Source of the DNA: Microbulbifer harenosus | GTDB lineage: Bacteria > Pseudomonadota > Gammaproteobacteria > Pseudomonadales > Cellvibrionaceae | Direction: 5' to 3' | Length of the DNA stretch: 64,000 nucleotides | NCBI RefSeq assembly: GCF_005771435.1 | Contig: NZ_VANI01000009.1 | Coordinates: forward strand, 124,001 to 188,000 | Notes under the pieces: generated by a model | The model's input: only the letters and a program-made list of their open reading frames with translations | Databases searched by the model: none | Told to the model about the DNA's origin: nothing | Part shown: positions 8,147 to 17,560 of the stretch, piece by piece | How the letters are laid out: each line of letters starts with the position of its first letter | Position numbering within the stretch: position 1 is the first letter of the stretch | Made by a program: the position numbers and the translations under genes

Positions 8147-8617
8147 TCAAAGAGGAAGCTGGGTGGTGTACTTAACCTGCTTCAAAGCAAAGGTAGAATT
8201 CACAGAAGCCACATTGGGCAGGTGAACCAGCGAGCGCTTCAGCAGCTGTTCATAGTGCTCCACGCTGTCAACCACCACTCGCAGAACGTAGTCTTTGTCG
8301 CCACTGGTGGAGTAGCATTCCACAACTTCCTGCACATCCTGCACGGCGGATTCAAAATTGTTCAGGGAATCCTCGTCGTGGTTGTGAATCGTCACGTAGC
8401 AGTATACTGTGACCCCCAAGTCAAGCTTGCGCGGATCAAGGAGAGTAACGCGACCACGGATGATACCCTCAGCTTCAAGACGCTTGATGCGTCGCCAGCA
8501 GGGAGTGTGGGAAAGGCCTACTTTGTCTCCAAGCTCAGCCATGGAATAATCGGCGTTTTCCTGCAGCGCCCGCAGAATCTTGCGGTCGAAATCATCCAGG
8601 TCTGTTGAGCGCTTCAT
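8147..8617 (-). CDS. Lrp/AsnC family transcriptional regulator
   Basis: 156 residues, ribosome site GGAG six bases before the ATG. N-terminal helix-turn-helix (DLDDFDRKILRALQENADYSMAELGDKVGLSHTPCWRRIKRLE, residues 6-48) followed by a RAM/AsnC ligand-binding domain with the typical TSGDKDYVLRV strand near residue 104. Lrp-family proteins form dimers to hexadecamers and sense amino acids. It is divergent from the indolepyruvate oxidoreductase gene, whose substrates derive from aromatic amino acids, so regulation of that gene and of itself is the natural inference. A TTTACG-N8-CGTAAA palindrome lies in the shared promoter region. Confidence 0.9.
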   Translation of the reverse strand: MKRSTDLDDFDRKILRALQENADYSMAELGDKVGLSHTPCWRRIKRLEAEGIIRGRVTLLDPRKLDLGVTVYCYVTIHNHDEDSLNNFESAVQDVQEVVECYSTSGDKDYVLRVVVDSVEHYEQLLKRSLVHLPNVASVNSTFALKQVKYTTQLPL

Positions 8618-8667
8618 ATAAACTCCTATCCTACAGTCTTAGTCTTGATCGAGATGGCTGTCATAAT

Positions 8668-8687
8668 TTTACGTGCAAACCCGTAAA
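8668..8687. promoter_or_regulatory. Candidate Lrp-family operator
   Basis: TTTACG (8668-8673), eight-base spacer, CGTAAA (8682-8687): a perfect 6-bp dyad about 50-70 bases upstream of the lrp-like start codon and 184 bases upstream of the oxidoreductase start. Its position between divergent genes fits autoregulation; binding is not demonstrated. Confidence 0.35.
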
Positions 8688-8870
8688 TAAAGCAATGTTT
8701 CCATGTGCCGAAGGCACTAGTATGGCTTGACCACGCCGTCGCAACTTCCGGCTGCCGCAGCATAAGACGTCTGAGCAGGCGCCGAAACCCGCGACGCGCG
8801 CCTCGAATCACAATAATTACCGGATGCCGGTCACTGCAGCAGGCATCCAGCAGAGGAAAGAAGTAGGCGT

Positions 8871-11800
8871 ATGAGTGAGCATAAAGTGAACACCGAGTCT
8901 CAGGCCCCAGCCACCAGACCGGTTTCTCTCGATGACCGGTATACCATCCTCAAAGGGCGGGTACTGCTCTCGGGCATCCAGGCCCTGGTGCGGCTTCCCA
9001 TCGACAAAATGCGCATCGACCGCGCCCGCGGCCTCAATACAGCCACCTTCATCTCCGGCTATCGCGGGTCTCCCCTCGGCGGCTACGACCAGCAGTTGAG
9101 CCGTGCCAAGAAGCTGTTGAGTGAATACAACATCCGCTTTGTGCCCGGTGTGAACGAAGAGCTGGCGGCCACGTCCGTGTGGGGCTCCCAGCAGGTGGGC
9201 TTGTTTGAAGGCGCCCAGGTCGATGGCGTGTGCGGTATCTGGTACGGCAAGACACCCGGTGTGGACCGCTCCTGTGACGCCTTCCGCCACGCCAATGCCG
9301 CCGGATCGTCCCCCAAGGGCGGGGCACTGATCATTGCCGGCGACGATCACGGCTGTAAATCCTCTTCTTATCCCGGGCAGTCCGAATTCGCGTTCGTCGA
9401 CATGCATATCCCGGTGCTGAACCCCGCCACCGTGCAGGAAGTTCTGGACTATGGCCTCTACGGACTCGAGCTGTCCCGCTTCAGCGGTTGCTGGGTGGCA
9501 ATGATTACCCTCGCCGAGAATATGGACAGCGCTTCTACGGTCGACGTCGATCCGGAAAGTGTCACCTTCAATTATCCCGAAATCGAGCGCCCACCGGGCG
9601 GGCTCAACATCCGCAAACAGGATAACCCCCTCGAACAGGAAGAGCGCCTGTGGCGCTACAAGCGGCCCGCGGCGCTGGCGTTTGCCCGCGCCAACCAGCT
9701 GAACAGGCTGGTGCTCGACAACCCCGATGCCACACTCGGTATCGTCACCGCCGGCAAGGCCCATCTCGACCTGATGCAGGCGTTCGAGGACATGGGCATC
9801 GACGAAGAGCGCGCTCGCGCGCTGGGTATCCGCATCCTCAAGGTCGGTATGACCTATCCGCTGGACGTGCCCGGTATCCAGGAGTTCGCCCGCGGTCTCG
9901 ACAGCTTGCTGGTGCTCGAAGAAAAACGCAGCCTGATGGAAGTGCAGCTGAAAGAAGAGCTGTACAACGTGCATGTACGCGATCCGCACTTTCCGCGCAT
10001 CCTCGGCAAGGTGGATGAGCACGACAACCCGCTGCTGCCTATGTACGGCGAGCTGTCGCCGGCCGTGGTGGCGCAGGTACTGGGTTACCTGCTAGGGGAG
10101 GAGCGACTGCACGAGCGCGCCCGCCACCGCCTGATGCGCCTCGACGCGCTGGCGGAGCGTATTTCCGCCCAGGCGGGTTCCAGCGTCGCGCGCCTGCCCA
10201 TGTTCTGTGCCGGCTGCCCGCACAATCGCTCCACCCGTGTGCCGGAAGGCAGTCGTGCACTGGCAGGTATCGGCTGCCACTACATGGCCCAGTGGCTGGA
10301 TCGCGAAACCTACACCTTTACCCAAATGGGGGCCGAGGGCGTCAACTGGATCGGGCAGGCCGCCTTCACCAGCGAGCCCCATGTATTCGTCAATCTGGGC
10401 GACGGAACCTACTTCCACTCCGGTATTCTCGCCATTCGCGCGTCGGTGGCGGCGAAGGTGAACATCACCTACAAGATCCTCTACAACGACGCCGTCGCCA
10501 TGACCGGCGGCCAGCCCCACGACGGCGAGCTGCGCCCGGACATGATCTGCCGGCAGGTGCTGGCGGAAGGCGTGAAGAAAGTCGTGCTGGTGATGGACGA
10601 CACCGAGAAGTACAAGACCGAACAGTTCAAGGGGGCTCTGAGCTTCCCCAGCGAAGTGGAGGTCCGCCATCGCGACCATATGCCCACTGTAATGAAGGAG
10701 CTGCGTGAAGAGCCCGGCTGTACCGTCATCGTCTACGACCAGACCTGCGCTACCGAGCTGCGCCGCAAACGCAAGCGCGGCCTGCTGCCGAAAGCGGAAG
10801 GGCGCCCGTTCATCAACGAACTGGTGTGTGAGGGCTGTGGTGACTGCGTTACCCAGTCCAGCTGTATCGCGGTCGAGAAGGTCGATACCGCGCTCGGCGA
10901 CAAGCGTCGGATCAACCAGACCACGTGCAACCAGGACATGTCCTGCGTCAATGGCTTCTGTCCGTCATTTGTCACCGTGAAAGGCGGCAAGCTGAACAAG
11001 CGCGCTGGTGTCGGCGACGCCCTGTGCCAGGCGGCGGACAAGCTCGCGGTTCCGCAGATGCCGGATCTCTCCGAGCCCTTCAACCTGCTGGTGACCGGCG
11101 TCGGCGGCACCGGTGTGGTGACCATCGGCGCGCTGCTGGCGATGGCGGCGCACATCGAGGGGCGCGCCTGCAGCACCTTGGACCAGACCGGTCTCGCGCA
11201 GAAGGGCGGGGCAGTTTACTCCCATGTGCGTTTTGCCGAGCGCCCGGAAGCGCTGCAAGCGGTGCGGATTTCCGACGGTCGCGCCGATGCCCTGATGGCC
11301 TGCGACCTGATTGCTGCCGGCAACCTGTCGGCGAGTCTCGCCAAGCTGGACGAAACCTTGAGTCGCGCCGTGGTCAACACCCACCTTAGCCCGACAGCGG
11401 CCTCGGTGCTGGGGCGTGAGGATATCCACTCGCCCCAGGCGGTACTCGACACCATCAAGGATGCCGTGCTGGAGCTCGATGTGGTCGAAGGTCATACCCT
11501 GACCAAGGCGGCTCTCGGCGACACCCTGGCGGCGAATATTTTCATGCTGGGTTTTGCCTGGCAGAAAGGTCTGATTCCCCTCGGGCTCAACGCCATCCAG
11601 CAGGCGATCGAACTGAACGGCGTGGCGGTGGAGGGCAACCTGCAAGGGTTCGCTGCCGGCCGTCTCGCCGCGGCCGACAGGCCGGCGCTGGATCGGCTGC
11701 TGGCAAAAGGCGAAGAAAAATCCCTGCCGCAGGGGCTCGAAGATATTGTGGCGCACCGGGTGGCGCATCTTACCGGTTACCAGAATGTTGCGTTGGCGCG

Positions 11801-12437
11801 CCGCTACCGCGCGTTGGTGGATCGGGTTAAGGCGGCGGAAATTTTGAAAGTACCGGGCAGTGAAGCGCTGGCAGAAGTGGTTGCGCGCAACTACGCCAAA
11901 CTGCTCGCGTACAAGGACGAATACGAGGTGGCACGTCTCTACAGCGACGGTCGTTTTATGCAGTCCCTGCGGGAAAATTTTGCCGGTGACTTCGAGCTGG
12001 AATTCAATCTGGCACCGCCGCTATTGAGCCGCTTTGATAAAAACCTCGGGCGCCCGCGCAAGATGAAGTTCGGCGGCTGGATGCATCGTGCCTTCGGTGT
12101 ACTGGCAAAGCTGCGTTTTCTGCGCGGTTCGGCGCTGGATATTTTCGGCTATACCGCCGAACGCAAAATGGAGCGCGCTCTGATTGCGGAGTACGAAAAA
12201 CTGGTCAACGAAGTTGTCGGCAGGCTCAATGCGGAAAATCACGCGGCGGCCATTGAATTGCTCAGTTACCCCGACATGATCCGCGGATACGGTCTGATCA
12301 AAGACGAAAATGTAGAGAAGGCGAATCGCGTAAAACTGCTGTCCTTGCAACGTTTCTACAATCCCAGCACTGGCATGCAGGATGTGGCGGCACAGGTGGA
12401 AGTATTCGACCCGGCCAAGGCGCAGCAAGTGGGCTAA
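8871..12437 (+). CDS. Indolepyruvate ferredoxin oxidoreductase, fused alpha/gamma subunits
   Basis: 1188 residues. It carries out CoA- and ferredoxin-dependent oxidative decarboxylation of aryl-pyruvates from aromatic amino acids. The N-terminal half is IorA-like, with a TPP-binding region (GDGTYFHSGI near residue 505). A ferredoxin-like cluster region follows with CEGCGDC near 655 and further cysteines (CNQDMSCVNGFC) near 685. From about residue 740 an IorB/gamma domain starts at LLVTGVGGTGVVTIG. The fused form (about 1150-1200 residues) is common in proteobacteria, where the enzyme supports amino-acid catabolism rather than archaeal fermentation. It is monocistronic and ends at a bidirectional terminator. 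Confidence 0.92.
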   Translation: MSEHKVNTESQAPATRPVSLDDRYTILKGRVLLSGIQALVRLPIDKMRIDRARGLNTATFISGYRGSPLGGYDQQLSRAKKLLSEYNIRFVPGVNEELAATSVWGSQQVGLFEGAQVDGVCGIWYGKTPGVDRSCDAFRHANAAGSSPKGGALIIAGDDHGCKSSSYPGQSEFAFVDMHIPVLNPATVQEVLDYGLYGLELSRFSGCWVAMITLAENMDSASTVDVDPESVTFNYPEIERPPGGLNIRKQDNPLEQEERLWRYKRPAALAFARANQLNRLVLDNPDATLGIVTAGKAHLDLMQAFEDMGIDEERARALGIRILKVGMTYPLDVPGIQEFARGLDSLLVLEEKRSLMEVQLKEELYNVHVRDPHFPRILGKVDEHDNPLLPMYGELSPAVVAQVLGYLLGEERLHERARHRLMRLDALAERISAQAGSSVARLPMFCAGCPHNRSTRVPEGSRALAGIGCHYMAQWLDRETYTFTQMGAEGVNWIGQAAFTSEPHVFVNLGDGTYFHSGILAIRASVAAKVNITYKILYNDAVAMTGGQPHDGELRPDMICRQVLAEGVKKVVLVMDDTEKYKTEQFKGALSFPSEVEVRHRDHMPTVMKELREEPGCTVIVYDQTCATELRRKRKRGLLPKAEGRPFINELVCEGCGDCVTQSSCIAVEKVDTALGDKRRINQTTCNQDMSCVNGFCPSFVTVKGGKLNKRAGVGDALCQAADKLAVPQMPDLSEPFNLLVTGVGGTGVVTIGALLAMAAHIEGRACSTLDQTGLAQKGGAVYSHVRFAERPEALQAVRISDGRADALMACDLIAAGNLSASLAKLDETLSRAVVNTHLSPTAASVLGREDIHSPQAVLDTIKDAVLELDVVEGHTLTKAALGDTLAANIFMLGFAWQKGLIPLGLNAIQQAIELNGVAVEGNLQGFAAGRLAAADRPALDRLLAKGEEKSLPQGLEDIVAHRVAHLTGYQNVALARRYRALVDRVKAAEILKVPGSEALAEVVARNYAKLLAYKDEYEVARLYSDGRFMQSLRENFAGDFELEFNLAPPLLSRFDKNLGRPRKMKFGGWMHRAFGVLAKLRFLRGSALDIFGYTAERKMERALIAEYEKLVNEVVGRLNAENHAAAIELLSYPDMIRGYGLIKDENVEKANRVKLLSLQRFYNPSTGMQDVAAQVEVFDPAKAQQVG

Positions 12438-12477
12438 ACCACCGCGTGTAGCAATGCCCACGTTTTTGCCCGAAAGT

Positions 12478-12513
12478 AAAAAAATGGCGAGCCGATTGGC
12501 TCGCCATTTTTTT
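12478..12513. terminator. Bidirectional rho-independent terminator
   Basis: AAAAAAATGGCGAGCC (12478-12493), loop GATT, GGCTCGCCATTTTTTT (12498-12513): a perfect stem with A and T tails, serving the oxidoreductase gene on the plus strand and the porin gene on the minus strand. Confidence 0.95.
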
Positions 12514-12527
12514 GTGAATCGAGCCGA

Positions 12528-13769
12528 TTACCAGCCGATCTGAGCCCGAAACCCCAACTGGTCGGTGCCATCACCGGTGAAATCATCGTCGCCGATGATG
12601 TAGTTCAGCATGAAACGCACGTTGCGATTAGCGTAGAAGTTGAGACCCACCGTGGTGCTGTTGGCTTGCAGGTGATCGAAATCCCGGTTTTCCATGGTGT
12701 CGTAGCGGAAGGTCAACTCCCAGGCGCCTCCCCACAGACCGTCACCGCTGGGCTTCGCTGAGCTGAAAGCACCGCGTTTCTGGCTGTAAGGCTTGTGCTC
12801 ACCGGTCAGCATCCAGCTGCCCTGGACATACCAGGTGTGAATGGTCTGGTCGCCGATAAAGCAGCCGAATTCGGGATCGCAGGGGAAGGGTGCCGGCGCC
12901 CCGAATTCGTCCTCGAAGTCCTCTTCCGTCAGATAGTAATTTCCCTCGAAGCCGCCGACGGTGTATTCCGCCTGCAGATACAGCGGGCCATAGCTACCGG
13001 CCAGCTCCAGCGCTGCGGTGCTGGCGTCTCCGCCAAGGTCACCCGGGGTGAGTGCCATCAGCTGAGACGGGCCGCGACGGCCTGCGTAATCTGCTTCGGC
13101 CATCAGGTCGCTGGAGTTCTGATTGGCGTTTTCATAGCTGATGGAGGTGCCCAGGTGCAGGGTTTCATGGTCGGTATTGACCGGATGCCAGGCCAGACGG
13201 CCGGCGGCTCCCAGGCCCTCGTTGCGGGGGGTGCCCGCATCGCGCAGATTGAACGCCATCATACCGAGGGTGAAGCAATCCAGGACGCCGGTCCAGCCGA
13301 TACCCTGCTGAAACTGGTTGCCATCGTAGAGGCCAGTAGCGCTGGAGAATGGCCGCTCCAGCATAGTCAGCTCGTTGGAGCTGGTCATTTCCGCCATGGA
13401 GCGAAAGGGTTTGAACTGGCCAATACGCACCTCGCCGTCGAGGAACTTGTGCGCCAGGTACACGTCGCGGAAGCCATCGAGGGTGCTGCCACCGGCAAAA
13501 TCCTGCTCTAGTATGTAGCTCCAGTCGTAGATGTCACCTTTCAGAGTAATACGTGCGCGACGGAACTCCGTGGTGCTGATAGCGTTGACCTGGTCGCTGT
13601 CGAACAGGTAGGTGTCGAAATGAATACGGCCGCCGAGAGACGCGGAAAAGTTTCCGTCATCGGAAACGATTTTCAGGTTGCCTTTGGTTTCTGCTTGATC
13701 GGCAACGGCGGTACCTGAGAGCAGGCAGGTTATGGAAAGAGCCAGCAGGCTCTGGTGGGGGCGGTCCAT
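12528..13769 (-). CDS. OprO/OprP-type phosphate-selective porin
   Basis: 413 residues with a signal peptide ending near GTAVADQ (residue ~24) and an N-terminal SLGGRIHFDTYLFDSD strand typical of the Porin_O_P family, followed by alternating amphipathic strands and a C-terminal GFRAQIGW ending in the expected aromatic residue. Family members form 16-stranded trimeric channels with a cationic selectivity filter; not all carry phosphate. The AT-rich promoter region (13770-13932) has no convincing Pho box, so phosphate regulation is not supported here. Confidence 0.82.
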   Translation of the reverse strand: MDRPHQSLLALSITCLLSGTAVADQAETKGNLKIVSDDGNFSASLGGRIHFDTYLFDSDQVNAISTTEFRRARITLKGDIYDWSYILEQDFAGGSTLDGFRDVYLAHKFLDGEVRIGQFKPFRSMAEMTSSNELTMLERPFSSATGLYDGNQFQQGIGWTGVLDCFTLGMMAFNLRDAGTPRNEGLGAAGRLAWHPVNTDHETLHLGTSISYENANQNSSDLMAEADYAGRRGPSQLMALTPGDLGGDASTAALELAGSYGPLYLQAEYTVGGFEGNYYLTEEDFEDEFGAPAPFPCDPEFGCFIGDQTIHTWYVQGSWMLTGEHKPYSQKRGAFSSAKPSGDGLWGGAWELTFRYDTMENRDFDHLQANSTTVGLNFYANRNVRFMLNYIIGDDDFTGDGTDQLGFRAQIGW

Positions 13770-13932
13770 AGTGTTGATTCCATATCATTTGGCTGTCTTA
13801 TTGGCGGCGAATACTATCAGCCCATGATTTTCGTCAGAAATTGGAAACATTTTTGAAACAATTGACATCCATAAAATTAAATGTTTCCAACTGTCACATT
13901 ATGGTAACAAAATTAATGTAATGGGCGCCGAA

Positions 13933-14862
13933 TCAGATCTGGGTAATATGGAAGCCGACACCTTTCAGCAAATCGGTGACAGACCTGTCGCCCACTAGAT
14001 GCCCGGCGCCCACGATCACGAACAGAGTTTGGTGTTGCTGGCTGAAATCCTGGATTTTTTTCGCCATCTCGCGGTTGCGCCGATAGAAGAGTAGCTCATG
14101 CAGCTGTTCAAATTCAGGGTGTTCGTCAATTCCTTCGCGAAACACCAGGTCGTAAAGTGCCTGTTGATCGCCGGCCTTCCAGGCCCCGGTCATACGCGGC
14201 ACGAACCTGTCCATTTCCGCCAGTTGATCCAGGGTTTGCTGCAAATAGAGCTCCGGCTTTTCCAGGCTGTTCAGTAGTTGCAGTTGTTGAATCACGCTTT
14301 CCAGTTCCAGTGTGGTTTTGCCCTTCTGGCGTGCCTGCAATAAAAAGTGGCGGTCAATGCCGGCTTTCGGGTCCAGCCCGCGCGCCTGCATCTCTACCAT
14401 GCTCAAGGTAATCATGGCAATGGCGGGGCGCATACGGCTGAAATGTGTCTCTGGAATCTGGCGTTTCCGCAACCAGGTCTGCAGTTCGCCATACAAGGTG
14501 GGGGGAATATGGTTTTTCAACTGATCGCCCGGTGGATAAAAGGATTCCAGCATGACTTTCTGTTGGAGTTGCGGGTCGGATTCCATGGCGACGACATCCG
14601 CTTCTACCACCAGCGCACTGCTGTTGTTGTAGGCGTTTATGATGGTGTCCCGCAATGGGTAGAAACTCTGGTCGGCGAGGTGGATCGAGCCCAGCAGGTA
14701 GACGGTATGTTCTCCCTTTGTGGCCTGCAGTAACAGACCGCGGTCATTGGCCGCCTGGACCTGAGCCGCTGCCAGCGCGGTAATTAACAGCAGCAACCAG
14801 TGAAGCAGGAGGCTTTTGTGGGTGCGATGTCTGGGTGGGCGGGCTGGATTGAAGAGTTCCAT
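13933..14862 (-). CDS. TraB/GumN family protein
   Basis: 309 residues, AAGGAG ribosome site, N-terminal hydrophobic export segment (about residues 18-38, ending AAQVQAA). The family's paired motifs are present: LLGSIHLADQSFYPL near residue 55 (GxxH) and VGAGHLVGDRS near the C-terminus (GxGH), with a conserved RMRPAIAMITLS helix between. TraB/GumN proteins belong to the Tiki/EreA-like putative metallohydrolases and are thought to act on peptides outside the cytoplasm; no substrate is known for bacterial chromosomal members. No operon partners. Confidence 0.85.
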   Translation of the reverse strand: MELFNPARPPRHRTHKSLLLHWLLLLITALAAAQVQAANDRGLLLQATKGEHTVYLLGSIHLADQSFYPLRDTIINAYNNSSALVVEADVVAMESDPQLQQKVMLESFYPPGDQLKNHIPPTLYGELQTWLRKRQIPETHFSRMRPAIAMITLSMVEMQARGLDPKAGIDRHFLLQARQKGKTTLELESVIQQLQLLNSLEKPELYLQQTLDQLAEMDRFVPRMTGAWKAGDQQALYDLVFREGIDEHPEFEQLHELLFYRRNREMAKKIQDFSQQHQTLFVIVGAGHLVGDRSVTDLLKGVGFHITQI

Positions 14863-15130
14863 ATTGTGCTCCTTATATTTTCTGTCAAAAAATTCTACCG
14901 GATTCCACCAGACTTGTGATTTATATCGCCATTACGAGAATTGTGCGCCCTGGCGCAGAAATCAGCGGTACAATTGTGAAGCCGAATTGACGGGAGATTG
15001 GTTGCGGAAGTGTTTTTCCGATATTTTCTTCCGGCCTTTTGATCGCGCATCCTGTGCAAGTATTGATCTTGTGCGGAAAGCGGCACGGGCGGCAGGTGAT
15101 CTTGAATCGTGGAATGGAGTTTGCTCGGCT

Positions 15131-16330
15131 ATGCGGATTGTGCAATTGGTACCTTCTATGGACGGTGGCGAACTGGCGCAAGAGACGCTGGAGTTCGCTC
15201 AGGAGCTCGCAAGGCAGGGGCATGAATCTGCAGTGATCTCCGCAGGGGGAACTCTGGTCTCGCGCCTGACGTTGCACAATTGCCAGCATCATCAATTACC
15301 CGTCGACCAGAAACCATTTTTTCGCGCGCGCATTCACGGCAGGCTGCGCCGGCTGCTGGAAAATCTGCGGCCGGATATCCTGCTGGCCCGTGACGCACTG
15401 TGCAGCTGGCACGCTTGGTGTGTGTGGCAATCCCTCCCCGAGGCGATGCGGCCGCGTCTGGTAACAGCACTGCATACTCTGCCGCCCAGTGGTCTATTCC
15501 GTGGACGAGTGAACGGCGCGCTGGCGCGCGGTGAGTTAGTCATGGCTTCATCCGGGTCTTTGGCCCGCGAGTTGCAACTGCGCTACGGCGCCATCCTCAA
15601 TCAGGCGACCGCGGGAGGAAATGGTGACGCGTCTTCAGGGCCTCAGGTGCGCTACCGCGGGGTAAACACCCGTGAGTTGGACCGGTGGGCGCCGGTCTCC
15701 GGACACTGGCACCAGAAGCTGTTGAACCAGTTTCCACAGTTGGAGGGGCGCAACTGGCTGCTGTTGCCGGCACCCATCGCACCGGGAAAAGGGCTGGAGT
15801 GCTTTCTTGAACTGCTGGCGGTGCTGAAACAGACGCTCCCGGATATCTTTGGCCTGATTGTCGGTGAAGTGGTGCCGGGGCAAGAAAAGTTTGCCCGGCG
15901 TCTTGAGCACCGTGCTGAAACCATGGGGCTTGCCGAGTATGTACTGTTTCTTGGGGCCCGCCGCGATATGCGTGAGCTTTACGCCAGCGCTCGGTTGACA
16001 CTGGATCTCTCGGGTGATCCGGCTGGTACCGGCCGGGTCATCACCGAGTCGCTCGCCATGGGTTGTCCCGCCGTGGCGCTGGCTGGAACTGGCACAGAAA
16101 TTTTACAGCAGTGTTTTCCGCAGGGGCTGTTGCCCGATCTTTCCAGCAGCGGCAATGCGACCCTGGCCGCGCGACTTGCCGATACCTGCGAGTCCATTCT
16201 GAACCACTCACCCAATGTGAATTTCACCGGCTTCAGTCTGGCGGAAACTACGACTCAGACGGTGGGATGGTTTCGGCAGTTATGTGAAGGGCGTGCGGCA
16301 ACCGGAAGCAGGGTTGCAGAGACTGCGTGA
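15131..16330 (+). CDS. GT4-like glycosyltransferase
   Basis: 399 residues from ATG 15131, where homology-like sequence begins (MRIVQLVPSMDGGELAQ, a GT-B acceptor-domain loop). The open frame extends back to 14816 but that stretch overlaps the divergent TraB gene and has no domain character. The C-terminal domain has LLPAPIAPGKGLECFLELL (start of the donor domain, near 215) and GTGRVITESLAMGCPAVAL near 300, a GT4 EX7E-type site in which the first position is shifted. The ribosome site is poor. It is convergent with another glycosyltransferase 15 bp away; both resemble LPS core transferases, but the linkage cannot be assigned. Confidence 0.75.
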   Translation: MRIVQLVPSMDGGELAQETLEFAQELARQGHESAVISAGGTLVSRLTLHNCQHHQLPVDQKPFFRARIHGRLRRLLENLRPDILLARDALCSWHAWCVWQSLPEAMRPRLVTALHTLPPSGLFRGRVNGALARGELVMASSGSLARELQLRYGAILNQATAGGNGDASSGPQVRYRGVNTRELDRWAPVSGHWHQKLLNQFPQLEGRNWLLLPAPIAPGKGLECFLELLAVLKQTLPDIFGLIVGEVVPGQEKFARRLEHRAETMGLAEYVLFLGARRDMRELYASARLTLDLSGDPAGTGRVITESLAMGCPAVALAGTGTEILQQCFPQGLLPDLSSSGNATLAARLADTCESILNHSPNVNFTGFSLAETTTQTVGWFRQLCEGRAATGSRVAETA

Positions 16331-16345
16331 TTTGCGCCCGCCGTC

Positions 16346-17359
16346 TCAGGCAATAAGCCCTGTGTAGACCTGCCAGGTGGCCCGGGCCATGGAATCCAGA
16401 GTGAATTCCTGCTGAGCGCGGGCAAACAGTGGCGCGAAATCCGTGTCTAATGTCGTGCTCCGCAGCGTCGCCTGAATTTTTTCTGCGATGTGTATGGGCT
16501 CGACGTCGTCGAGCAGATAGGCAGGCGGCAGCAGGTCGATGGCATTGCCGTTCGCGCTGGCAATCACCGGCGTGCGGTGCAGCAGTGCTTCCAGCAGCGT
16601 GTATGGAGTACTCTCCGCTGCTGCTGGGATGATGACCAGATCTGCGGCTTGCATGAAGTCCGCCAATGTATTGTTCCCCGCAAAAAAGGCGACACGGTTG
16701 TCCAGCTGCAGGCGGCTGACCAGCTGTTGTAGGGCTTCTTTCTCCGGCCCGTCGCCCAACACCATCAACCGCGTACCGGGTAGCAACGGCATTGCGGTAA
16801 TCAGCTGATCCACACAGCGCGCTTTGATTAAGCGACTTGCCACCAGCAGCGTCGGTCCGTCAGAGGACGGCAGCCCAGGCAGCACCGTGTTGGCCGCAGG
16901 CGCCGACAGCTCCACCCCGTTGGGAATGATGTTCCACTCCAGTTTGGAATTGGCGACGGTGGTGTGACTGATGGCAATACGCGCATCGAAGGCGCTGGCG
17001 AGTTTGTCGCGCGGATGGCGCACGTTGTGGCGAGTGATGACCTGGCGGGTTTCCGTGTAGGGCTGCACCGCGGCCATCAGTTGTGCAGATTTTGACCCGT
17101 GGCCATGTACTATCTGGTAACCGCCCTTGCGGATCAGGCTCGCCAGGCGCCAGACCAGATTGGGATGGTGGCGGCTGCGGTCAGTATTCAAAGGAATGAA
17201 TTGGATGCGTTCATCCAGAGTTTGCAGATAGCGGGGATGGGCAATGACAGCGATGTGAGCGCCGGTATTGTGCGCCTGCCAGCGCGACAGGTCGGCAACG
17301 TGTTTTTCGAGCCCGCCGTGCTCCCGGCTGGCAATAAGATGGCAGATGGTTTGAATCAT
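16346..17359 (-). CDS. GT4-family glycosyltransferase
   Basis: 337 residues from the ATG at 17359 (MIQTICHLIASREHGGLEKHV); 21 further in-frame codons upstream lack similarity. The N-terminal GGLEKHV loop and the YQIVHGHGSKSAQL segment mark the acceptor domain; the donor domain carries LLVASRLIKARCVDQLI and PAAAESTPYTLLEALLHRTPVIAS near 265, a clear EX7E motif. These are features of LPS core and capsule transferases such as WaaG/RfaG relatives. It is convergent with the glycosyltransferase at 15131-16330; a lipid A deacylase lies upstream, consistent with an LPS-modifying neighbourhood. Confidence 0.8.
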   Translation of the reverse strand: MIQTICHLIASREHGGLEKHVADLSRWQAHNTGAHIAVIAHPRYLQTLDERIQFIPLNTDRSRHHPNLVWRLASLIRKGGYQIVHGHGSKSAQLMAAVQPYTETRQVITRHNVRHPRDKLASAFDARIAISHTTVANSKLEWNIIPNGVELSAPAANTVLPGLPSSDGPTLLVASRLIKARCVDQLITAMPLLPGTRLMVLGDGPEKEALQQLVSRLQLDNRVAFFAGNNTLADFMQAADLVIIPAAAESTPYTLLEALLHRTPVIASANGNAIDLLPPAYLLDDVEPIHIAEKIQATLRSTTLDTDFAPLFARAQQEFTLDSMARATWQVYTGLIA

Positions 17360-17560
17360 GCGGCTACAGGTCCGGTATCTCTGGAGCGCCGCGATGATTG
17401 TTATTGCGGTTGGGCAGGGCACCGGAGACTTCCGGTGTAATTACGGCGCCAGCCAGTCAGCCAGTTCGGCTGTTAATGAGGACGCTATTATTACTGTGCT
17501 GTGTGACAGGATTTTGATTGCCATATGACCGTTTTGTTATGGCGATGGGTAGTTGGTGCG

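Noticed and set aside
13770-13932. Possible Pho box (CTGTCACATTATGGTAAC) before the OprP-like porin
   Set aside because: Only the first heptamer fits; the second half matches about four of seven positions and points away from the gene.
14816-15130. N-terminal extension of the glycosyltransferase ORF back to 14816
   Set aside because: It overlaps the divergent TraB gene, has no signal or domain character and no ribosome site; the GT-B fold begins at the ATG 15131.
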